A program made the translations under genes and the position numbers. Positions 1 through 6,257 of a stretch of DNA of 20,452 nt are shown here, piece by piece. The stretch's first letter is position 1. Every line of letters starts with the position of its first letter. Source of the DNA: CALKHQ01 sp050329975 (GTDB taxonomy: Bacteria > Pseudomonadota > Alphaproteobacteria > CALKHQ01); assembly GCA_050329975.1 (NCBI GenBank), contig JBHJOG010000081.1:1-20452 (forward strand), read 5' to 3'. A model generated the notes under the pieces. The model saw only the letters and a list, made by a program, of their open reading frames with translations, ran no database searches and had not been told where the DNA came from.

Positions 1-574
1 ATTGTGGACTGAGCGGCAGCTTCCCCGCACTCGCCCGGGTGATCGCCCGCAGGACCAGCGGGCGCAGCGCAGGCTCGGCCCAAAGCGCGGAGCGCAACGT
101 CTCGGCGGCGGGGTCGCGCAGCTCCAACAGCGCGCGCAGCAGACCGGCACGGGCCTCCGGGTCGGGCAGGCGGGACCAGGCGTCGCGGGCTGCCGGATAG
201 TCGCCCAGGCGTTCGGCGATGCGGGCCAGGTTGCGCCAGGCGTCGGCATCGGCGGGCGAGAGCTGTGCCGCCCGGGCGAAGGCCTGCTGTGCCGCCACCA
301 GCTCGCCCTGGTCGAGTTGCCAGCGGCCGAGCTCGAACCAGGCGGCAGCGTAGCCGGGCCGCAGCCCGATTGCCTGCCGCAGCCAATGGCCGACCTGCTC
401 CGGCTTTGCCGAGCGCAGCAGCACCTGGGCCAGGTTATAGGCGCCTTCGGCAGGCGCATCGGACTGCCGGACCAGCCGGCGCAACACGGTTTCCGCCTTA
501 GCCCAGTCGCCAGCGCTGATCGCCTGCATTGCAGCCGTCGCCAGACGCCCAGTGGTCGAGGTCCCGCTGGTCAT
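1..574 (-). CDS. TPR-repeat protein, N-terminal part (truncated by window edge)
   Basis: The reading frame opens at an ATG (complement of 572-574) and runs without a stop off the left edge, giving the first 191 residues. The translation is helical and made of tetratricopeptide-like units of about 34 residues. Recognisable TPR stretches include AYNLAQVLLRSAKP, AAWFELGRWQLDQGELVAAQ and DAWRNLARIAERLGDYPAA, with the usual small and large residues at TPR spacing. TPR domains bind other proteins. In many proteobacterial genes such an N-terminal array precedes a sulfotransferase or glycosyltransferase domain, but the C-terminal part lies outside the window, so no activity can be assigned. The ATG at 574 has no strong Shine-Dalgarno sequence; an upstream ATG near 620 is in another frame and stops quickly. 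The gene is divergent from the dehydrogenase at 652. Confidence 0.75.
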   Translation of the reverse strand, partial: MTSGTSTTGRLATAAMQAISAGDWAKAETVLRRLVRQSDAPAEGAYNLAQVLLRSAKPEQVGHWLRQAIGLRPGYAAAWFELGRWQLDQGELVAAQQAFARAAQLSPADADAWRNLARIAERLGDYPAARDAWSRLPDPEARAGLLRALLELRDPAAETLRSALWAEPALRPLVLRAITRASAGKLPLSPQ

Positions 575-651
575 CGCCGGGGACTGCGGTGCAATGTGGG
601 GCGAGATTCGCAGAAAATCATGGGCGCGACTCTAGCGCCGAGGGGGAAGGA
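575..651. promoter_or_regulatory. Short divergent intergenic region with a small inverted repeat
   Basis: These 77 bp separate two divergent start codons, so promoters for both genes should lie here or in the gene ends. An inverted repeat GGCGC/GCGCC with a 7-nt spacer spans 623-639, directly before the purine-rich ribosome binding site (641-649) of the plus-strand gene. It could be an operator or a leader hairpin. No clear -35/-10 pair was identified. Confidence 0.3.
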
Positions 652-1599
652 ATGCCGCAGAAAGTCGCGTTGGTCGGAGCCGGTCTGGTCGGTCGGGGAT
701 GGGCGATTGCCTTCGCTCGCGGCGGCTGCGCGGTCACACTCTACGATTCGCAGCCGGGTGCGGCGGAGCGAACCCGCAATGCCATCGCGCCGCTGCTGGC
801 CGAGCTCGCGGCGGTCGATCTGCTGAACGGCCATGCCTCCGAGACGGTGATGAACCGGATCGCCGTGGCGACAGAACTCGACGCCGCCCTGGCCGACGCC
901 GATCACGTGCAGGAAAATGCGCCCGAGGACCTGGCGGTCAAGCGGGCGCTTTGGGCGGATCTGGACCGGCTTGCGCCCAGCGGGGCGGTACTGGCCAGCT
1001 CGACCTCGGCGATTCTGCCCTCCGCATTCAGCGAAGGGCTGCAAGGCCGCGCCCGCTGCCTGGTCGCACACCCGATCAACCCGCCCTATCTGGTGCCGGC
1101 GGTCGAGGTGGTGCCGGCGCCCTGGACCGGCCAGGAGGCGGTCGACCGCACGGCGTCGCTGATGCGCGACATCGGTCAGAAGCCGATCGTGATGAAGCGC
1201 GAGATCGACGGCTTCATCATGAACCGGATGCAGGGGGTGCTGCTGGAGGAGGCGTTCCGGCTGGTTGCCGATGGCTATGCCAGCGCCGAGGACGTCGACG
1301 CCGGCATCCGCGACGGACTCGGACTGCGCTGGGCCTTCATGGGACCGTTCGAGACCATCGACCTGAACGCGCCAGGGGGTGTGGCCGACTATATCCGGCG
1401 CTACCAGCAGATTTACGTGCGGCTGCATCCGTCGCAGACCCGTCGGGTCGACTGGGAGAGCGTTTCGGAGCGGCTTGAAGCCGAGCTGGGCGAGCGGCTG
1501 CCGCGCGACCAGCTCGGCGAACGCCAGGCGTGGCGCGACCGCCGGCTGATGGCGTTGCGCGCGCACAAGCGGGCAATGGACAGCGAGGGCGACGCCTGA
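652..1599 (+). CDS. 3-hydroxyacyl-CoA dehydrogenase family protein (lambda-crystallin / L-gulonate 3-dehydrogenase-like)
   Basis: This 315-residue soluble NAD-dependent dehydrogenase has the two-domain 3-hydroxyacyl-CoA dehydrogenase fold. The Rossmann glycine motif GAGLVG is at residues 9-14. The catalytic core shows SSTS (116-119), then HPINPPYLVPAVEVV (140-154) with the catalytic His140 and paired Glu152, then DGFIMNRMQ around 186-194. The short single-unit length, the HPxNPPYLxP signature and the GLGLRWAFMGPFETIDLN stretch match the lambda-crystallin/CRYL1 branch better than the FadB branch. Members oxidise L-gulonate, carnitine or 3-hydroxybutyryl-CoA-like substrates; which one applies here is not determined. 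The ATG at 652 was chosen because GGGGGAAGG sits just upstream and the Rossmann fold begins at once; the open frame continues upstream to 529 but lacks family similarity there. It stands alone on the plus strand and ends 11 bp from the convergent acyl ligase. Confidence 0.9.
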   Translation: MPQKVALVGAGLVGRGWAIAFARGGCAVTLYDSQPGAAERTRNAIAPLLAELAAVDLLNGHASETVMNRIAVATELDAALADADHVQENAPEDLAVKRALWADLDRLAPSGAVLASSTSAILPSAFSEGLQGRARCLVAHPINPPYLVPAVEVVPAPWTGQEAVDRTASLMRDIGQKPIVMKREIDGFIMNRMQGVLLEEAFRLVADGYASAEDVDAGIRDGLGLRWAFMGPFETIDLNAPGGVADYIRRYQQIYVRLHPSQTRRVDWESVSERLEAELGERLPRDQLGERQAWRDRRLMALRAHKRAMDSEGDA

Positions 1600-1610
1600 G
1601 GTCTGCTATC

Positions 1611-3032
1611 CTACCGCAGCATTGCCAGCAGGCGCGGGTAGTCGACCTTGGAGCCGTGGCGGCGGTCGAGCGGGATCTGGCCGACCTGACGCACCTCGAC
1701 GGCACCGAGTGAGGCCGCGGCCGCCGTCCACTCCGCGAGCCGGCTCTTCTCGCCGGCGATGGCCAGGACCGCCCGGCCATCCACCGCGGCAAGCGCCGCC
1801 TGGCGCACGCCGGGCCAGGCGCGGGCAGCCGCTTCGGCCTGGAACGGGTACAGCGCGCCGGCCCGGGCCCTGTGCCGCCCAAGCAGCCACAGGCGGCCGG
1901 ACTCGTCCAGGCGGCCGGCGTCGCCGGTGTGATGCCAGACCGTGCCGTCGGCATCCCGGGTCTTGCTCTCGGAGTCGCGCACCGGGTCGAGATAGCCTTC
2001 GTTGACGTGTGGGCCGGCGACCAGGATCTCGTCATCGACCAGCTGCAGGCGCACCTCCGGCACCGGCCAGCCGGCGAGGAGCCCTCCGCCCGCCAGCATC
2101 GCCGCCTGGTCGGCTTCCGCGACGTCCTTTGCCGCCAGATGGGCGATCGGCTCGGCCTCCGTCGAGCCGTAGACGGCGTGGACGGCTGCCTTGGGAAACT
2201 GCTCCGCCAGCCGGTCCAGAAGATCGGGGAACACCGGGCCGCCGCCGGTGAAGATCGCCCTCAGCACCGGCGGGGCCGTTAGCGCGCTGAGCCGGTCGCA
2301 GACCGCCGGCGGCGCCTGCAGCCTGGTGACGCCGGCAAGCCGCATCTGGGTCGCCAGTCGCAAGGCATCCACCTGCTCCGGCTGACGGAGCGGTGCAAGC
2401 GGCAGCACCGATGTCACGCCCATCCCGAGATTGGCGAGCACGAACACCGGAAACCAGACCAGGTCGACCGCAGGCGTGTCGCCCGGATCGAGCAGGCGCG
2501 CGGTTGCCGCGTACTGCGCCAGCAGCAGGGCGTGGCTGCGCGCCATCGCCTTGGGCGCTCCGGTCGACCCGCTGGAGAAGGAGATCAGCGCCGGGGCGTC
2601 GGCGGTCGGCGGATCCAGCGTGGCGTCGGCATCGGCGGCCGCGTCGAAAGGCGACAACCGTCGCGGGATTCGCCGCAACGTGGAGCTGGTCAGCGCCAGC
2701 GCGCGCAGCCAGGCCGGGGCGCAGAGAGCGCGCGGCCGGGTGGTTTCCGCAGCGTGGCGCAAGCCGGCGAATCCGAGGGCCGGCTCCGGGAACACTGCAG
2801 TGGCGCCAAGCCGCCACAATGCGATGAGGCTGGCATAGAGGGCGATCGAAACCGGGACTGCGACCAGCACCCGGTCGGCGGGTCCGACGTCGCGGGTGGC
2901 CCATACCTGCGCCAGCTGGAGGGACCGGGCGGAGAGCTCGGCGAAGCTGATCCGCTCTCCGCCCCGGTCGATCAGGGCCGGTCGGTCGGGATTCCGCTCC
3001 ACCTGGGCGAGAAAGGGTTCGAGAATGGTCAT
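1611..3032 (-). CDS. AMP-forming acyl-CoA synthetase / acyl-AMP ligase
   Basis: This 473-residue member of the adenylate-forming (ANL) superfamily activates a carboxylic acid with ATP as an acyl-adenylate, usually before transfer to CoA. Visible motifs are the P-loop SFSSGSTGAPKAMARSH (151-167), the TGGGP region (262-266), YGSTEAEP (288-295), the A8-type hinge TGDAGRLDESGRLWLLGR (369-386), and the C-terminal catalytic lysine Lys462 in DRRHGSKVDYPRL. It is shorter than typical acyl-CoA synthetases (500-650 residues) because the C-terminal lid is compact. The YGSTEAEP and DRRHGSK stretches recall OleC-type ligases that act on 3-hydroxy fatty acids, but this is a weak resemblance and the substrate is unknown. 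Its ATG overlaps the stop of the GNAT gene by 4 nt (ATGA, 3029-3032). It is the last gene of the seven-gene operon. Confidence 0.88.
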   Translation of the reverse strand: MTILEPFLAQVERNPDRPALIDRGGERISFAELSARSLQLAQVWATRDVGPADRVLVAVPVSIALYASLIALWRLGATAVFPEPALGFAGLRHAAETTRPRALCAPAWLRALALTSSTLRRIPRRLSPFDAAADADATLDPPTADAPALISFSSGSTGAPKAMARSHALLLAQYAATARLLDPGDTPAVDLVWFPVFVLANLGMGVTSVLPLAPLRQPEQVDALRLATQMRLAGVTRLQAPPAVCDRLSALTAPPVLRAIFTGGGPVFPDLLDRLAEQFPKAAVHAVYGSTEAEPIAHLAAKDVAEADQAAMLAGGGLLAGWPVPEVRLQLVDDEILVAGPHVNEGYLDPVRDSESKTRDADGTVWHHTGDAGRLDESGRLWLLGRHRARAGALYPFQAEAAARAWPGVRQAALAAVDGRAVLAIAGEKSRLAEWTAAAASLGAVEVRQVGQIPLDRRHGSKVDYPRLLAMLR

Positions 3033-3868
3033 GCGGCCAGCATCCGGCCGAGCAGGGCGTAGCGACGGAACACCCGGCCATGGCGCTTCCCGCTGTGCCG
3101 CAGCGACAGGTTGTCCTCGTGCATCAGGGCGTGGATCACCGCCTCCGTGCCACGCGCGCGGGCATTCCGATAGAAGGCCTCGCCGAGCAGGCCACCGGCG
3201 CCGCGGCGCAGGCTGGCATAGGACTTCAGGACAACGGTCGCGGGTGCGCTCGGCTCCGGTATCGCGAACAGGAACCCGACGCAACTGCCGCCGACCGCCT
3301 CGGCGAACAGCACCAGCCGGGGATCGATCAGCGGCACGACCGGCGCGTAGAGCGCGTGGAAACCGGGCCAGCTCAGGCGATCGAAAAAGGGATTGCCGGC
3401 GAAGGCGCGCATCGACAGGTCGTGGATCAGGCGCAGCTCGTCGTCCGCTGCCTCGATGCGGAAGCCGCGGATGGCGAGGCGTCGCTGGCGATCGAGGACC
3501 GGCGATTCCGGTGCGACGATGGTATCGATCGAGGACACGTAGCGCGCAATGGGCCTGAAGCCGGCATCGAGAAACGCATCGGCGTAGTGGGGCGGATTGG
3601 TCGGCTCCATGGCGAAGGGCGGTCGACCGTCGCTCTCGGTGACAAGGCGGTAGCTATGCCAGGTGTCGCCGTCCATCGGCCCCAGCAGTGCGCCAAACCG
3701 CTCGGCGGCCAGCGTGGCGGCGATGCGGGCGAGCAGCGCCGTGCCGGAGGGGCCGTCGGCGCAGGCGAAGCGCCCGATCGCCGCGGTACGGCGACCGTGA
3801 AGCGAGGGCGCGGTCCGCCAGACGCTGGCAGACGCGCCCTCGATCGCGAATGGTTCCGGCGCGCTCAC
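3029..3868 (-). CDS. GNAT-like N-acetyltransferase-fold protein
   Basis: This 279-residue soluble protein carries features of an atypical GNAT group. The N-terminal half contains GPMDGDTWHSYRL (63-75) and PTNPPHYADAFLDAGF (89-104), typical of GNAT-like proteins often annotated simply as acetyltransferase. The C-terminal half has the beta-strand pattern LVLFAEAVGGSCVGFLFAIP followed by GAGGLLGEAFYRNARARGTE, which resembles the acyl-CoA pyrophosphate-binding loop and following helix. A transferase moving an acyl group from CoA or a carrier is the family expectation; the acceptor is unknown. The start is GTG at 3868, which overlaps the stop of the polyprenol-kinase-like gene by 4 nt (GTGA); the frame stays open upstream but is antisense-like there. 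It precedes the acyl ligase with another 4-nt overlap, consistent with an acyl-transfer step fed by that ligase. Confidence 0.75.
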   Translation of the reverse strand: MSAPEPFAIEGASASVWRTAPSLHGRRTAAIGRFACADGPSGTALLARIAATLAAERFGALLGPMDGDTWHSYRLVTESDGRPPFAMEPTNPPHYADAFLDAGFRPIARYVSSIDTIVAPESPVLDRQRRLAIRGFRIEAADDELRLIHDLSMRAFAGNPFFDRLSWPGFHALYAPVVPLIDPRLVLFAEAVGGSCVGFLFAIPEPSAPATVVLKSYASLRRGAGGLLGEAFYRNARARGTEAVIHALMHEDNLSLRHSGKRHGRVFRRYALLGRMLAA

Positions 3869-5151
3869 GGCAAGGCCAGCGGCAGGGCGGACAGGCCGGC
3901 GCAAAGGCCGAGCCCGAAGGCTTTCGGGTCGCGATGGCTGTCGAGCCGATGCGCGGTCGCGGCAGCCAGCAGTGCCGTTGCGGCCAGCGCAGCGCCGGAG
4001 ATCGCGGCGAAGGCGAGTGCCGGCATCCCGGGTGGACCCAGCAGCCACGCCTGGGCCTGCTGCAGCCCGAACATGACGAGCACCACGCCTGCGATCAGCA
4101 GGGGCCGGCGCGGCCGCGCGATGGCAAGCACGGCGATCCCCGCACCGGCAAAGGCCAGATTGTAGAGGTGAATGGCGACGAAACCTGCGGCTTCGCCGAG
4201 CAATAGCCAGAACAGTGCAATGGCTACGGTGGCGAACAGGGCGTTCAGGTGCGGATAGGGAACCGGCGATGGCCGCAGCTTCTCGGCGGCGATGACGGCG
4301 ATGAAGGCAGCGCTGGGCAGAATCACGTCCTCGAGGCCGGCGATCGTCCAGATCATGAACAGGATCACACCGGCCGCATGGGCGACATGGAAATCGGAGC
4401 GCAGCGCCCGCCCGACGACAAGAGTCACAGTCATGGTTCCACCCAGCATCAGCAGCAGTTCCAGCAACCTCTCCCCGCTCGTCGGAATCACGTCGATCAG
4501 GATCGCCTGCAAAGCGACAGGCACGAACAGGTTGTCCAGTCCGCGCCAGCTGCCGGCTTCCACCAGAGCGCCGAACGCGGCAACGAACAGCCCGAGCAGG
4601 ATCACGTTGGGTCGCGGCACATCGGAGAGCAGCAGCAGGGCGGCCATCGCGATGATCCAGCCGGTCAGGAAGAACAGCGCCACCCCTTCCCAGCTTTTCT
4701 GACCGGCCTCGACGCAGAAGCGGCGGCGACCGTAGCTGGATCCGACCAGGGCGGCGGCGGCGTCGCTCAGGGTCAGGATCGCTACCGGCAGCACGTAGAG
4801 CACCGGTTCGGCCCCGGCGCGGAAGAAGACGATTCCGATCGCCAGGGCAAACAACAGGTCGCCATAGGAGTCCCGGCCGACAGCGAACAGCGCCTGGCCC
4901 AGGCCATCCTTGGGCTGGCTGGACAGGCGCAGGGCGACCAGGATGGCCAGGGTCATCGCGCAGAGCAGAGCCACCTGCCACGGTGCCGAGAAGACCCAGG
5001 GGAAGCTCAGGCAGTAGAGGCCGAGGCCGAGATGGACGAACTTGCGCTGGCTTTCCGCCCCGATGGCAACCCGGCGCGCGGCGAAACGGACGCTGGCGAG
5101 CAGTGCCAGCATCAGCCCGAGCGACCCGCCGATCAGCAGCGCCTGGCTCAC
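3865..5151 (-). CDS. Phytol/dolichol (polyprenol) kinase-like integral membrane protein with extra C-terminal membrane domain
   Basis: This 428-residue polytopic membrane protein has a first half resembling CTP-dependent phytol/farnesol/dolichol kinases (VTE5, FOLK, SEC59, DGK1). Family landmarks in order are RKFVHLG (36-42), DSYGD (94-98), the acidic, small-residue motif LTLSDAAAALVGSSYGRRRF (127-146), KSWEGVALFFLTG (152-164), and WRGLDNLFVP (202-211). These proteins phosphorylate a membrane prenyl alcohol or diacylglycerol using CTP. The second half (about 215-428) adds roughly six more hydrophobic segments not needed for a kinase of about 220 residues, so the gene looks like a fusion or an extended subfamily. 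The start is GTG at 5151, overlapping the DUF3419 stop by 4 nt. A neighbouring UbiA prenyltransferase and HMG-CoA reductase-like enzyme support an isoprenoid substrate. Kinase family is moderately certain; the exact substrate is not known. Confidence 0.8.
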   Translation of the reverse strand: MSQALLIGGSLGLMLALLASVRFAARRVAIGAESQRKFVHLGLGLYCLSFPWVFSAPWQVALLCAMTLAILVALRLSSQPKDGLGQALFAVGRDSYGDLLFALAIGIVFFRAGAEPVLYVLPVAILTLSDAAAALVGSSYGRRRFCVEAGQKSWEGVALFFLTGWIIAMAALLLLSDVPRPNVILLGLFVAAFGALVEAGSWRGLDNLFVPVALQAILIDVIPTSGERLLELLLMLGGTMTVTLVVGRALRSDFHVAHAAGVILFMIWTIAGLEDVILPSAAFIAVIAAEKLRPSPVPYPHLNALFATVAIALFWLLLGEAAGFVAIHLYNLAFAGAGIAVLAIARPRRPLLIAGVVLVMFGLQQAQAWLLGPPGMPALAFAAISGAALAATALLAAATAHRLDSHRDPKAFGLGLCAGLSALPLALP

Positions 5152-6257
5152 CCGATCACGTCCTCGACCACCAGGTCGGAATAGAAGAATGCCTGGTCCC
5201 GCGGGTAAAGGCGGGCCTCGGCGCCGGAATCGCGGCGTGCGCGTTGCGGGAACAGCGTCTCCCCACGCCGCGGCGCCATCATGTTCCAGTAAAGCAGGCG
5301 TGCACCGGGATTGGCGAGTCCGAGCAGCGTCCCATAGGCGCCGCGGAATCCGTCCTCGCCCATATACTCGAAGATGTCCGAGAGGTTGAAGGCGTCGAAG
5401 CGGCGTCGGTCGGCTCCGAGCGCCTCGATCGGCTGTTGCAGCAGGGTCAGCCGGTCGAGCCGGTCGCGAATCGGGTCGAAGTTCTCCGGCCGCAACCAGG
5501 CCGGCAGCGCCGTGCCATGGCGGCCGCGCAGGATCCAGTGCAGATAGGGGTTCGCCGACGGGTCCTGCTCGGTCAGCGCGTGGCGCACGCGCCTCCCCAC
5601 ATGCTCACCGACGTTGCCGCCGACATGATCGAAGAATGCCGGGTCGCGGCCGAGCCTGCCCATGACCAGCCGGGAGAAGAACAGCCGCATCAGCAGGCGC
5701 CAGCGCCAGCCGTTCCAGCGCCGGTCGTAGAACGTCGCGCGGGCGGCGCGGTCGCGGGGCGCGAGCAGGGCGTCGACGGTGGCGCGGCCATGGGCGAGCG
5801 GCAATACCCAGCGGCGGAACAGCCCGAAATAGCGCTCGAACCGGCCGATGCCGCCGAGCCCATGGGCCGCCACGTCGTCCGTCAACGCCAGCCAGAACGG
5901 CTGCCGGTCGGCGGCCAGGGTAGCGACGACGGTGGCGAACAACTCCTGGCGGCGCTGCGACGGGCGCGAGCCGACCAGTTCCAGAAGCGTGGCGTGGTCG
6001 AGCTGCCGGAAGGCGGCGATGCGCAGGCGCAGGCAGTCGAGCTGCGCGGCCGACAGGTCGATCGCCACCACCTCGGCCGGATCGGCGAGCAGCAGGGCCA
6101 GCGCATTGTCGCCGGCGGATGCGATCGACAGCACGCGCCCCCCGGGCGGTACCGCGAGCCCGGCCAGCAGGACATCGGCGTCCTCCCAAACCTGCGCATA
6201 GCGCACGCCGGCGAAGGAGGCGCGCGTGGCGATTTCGGCGGTACCCTGTGCCGTCAT
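5148..6257 (-). CDS. DUF3419 family protein, BtaA-like S-adenosylmethionine 3-amino-3-carboxypropyl transferase
   Basis: This 369-residue protein belongs to the DUF3419 family, whose characterised member BtaA moves the 3-amino-3-carboxypropyl group of SAM onto diacylglycerol to begin betaine-lipid (DGTS) synthesis. Supporting residues are the N-terminal RYAQVWEDADVLLAGL (19-34), a Rossmann-type SAM-binding segment VLSIASAGDNALALL (42-56) followed by the acidic strand end VVAIDLS (63-69), and the family hallmark FNLSDIFEYM (290-299). In known DGTS producers btaA is normally followed by, or fused to, the N-methyltransferase btaB; none is present here, so the product may stay unmethylated or the acceptor may differ. 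The ATG at 6257 overlaps the stop of the dikinase-like gene by 4 nt. Its place among isoprenoid-type enzymes suggests a prenyl- or phospho-lipid acceptor, which is inference. Confidence 0.85.
   Translation of the reverse strand: MTAQGTAEIATRASFAGVRYAQVWEDADVLLAGLAVPPGGRVLSIASAGDNALALLLADPAEVVAIDLSAAQLDCLRLRIAAFRQLDHATLLELVGSRPSQRRQELFATVVATLAADRQPFWLALTDDVAAHGLGGIGRFERYFGLFRRWVLPLAHGRATVDALLAPRDRAARATFYDRRWNGWRWRLLMRLFFSRLVMGRLGRDPAFFDHVGGNVGEHVGRRVRHALTEQDPSANPYLHWILRGRHGTALPAWLRPENFDPIRDRLDRLTLLQQPIEALGADRRRFDAFNLSDIFEYMGEDGFRGAYGTLLGLANPGARLLYWNMMAPRRGETLFPQRARRDSGAEARLYPRDQAFFYSDLVVEDVIG

Noticed and set aside
3029..4981. Possibility of a 650-residue protein containing the GNAT-like domain at its C-terminus
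   Set aside because: The upstream part overlaps the kinase-like gene in another frame and has no domain; the GTG at 3868 gives a normal-length GNAT with a GTGA overlap.
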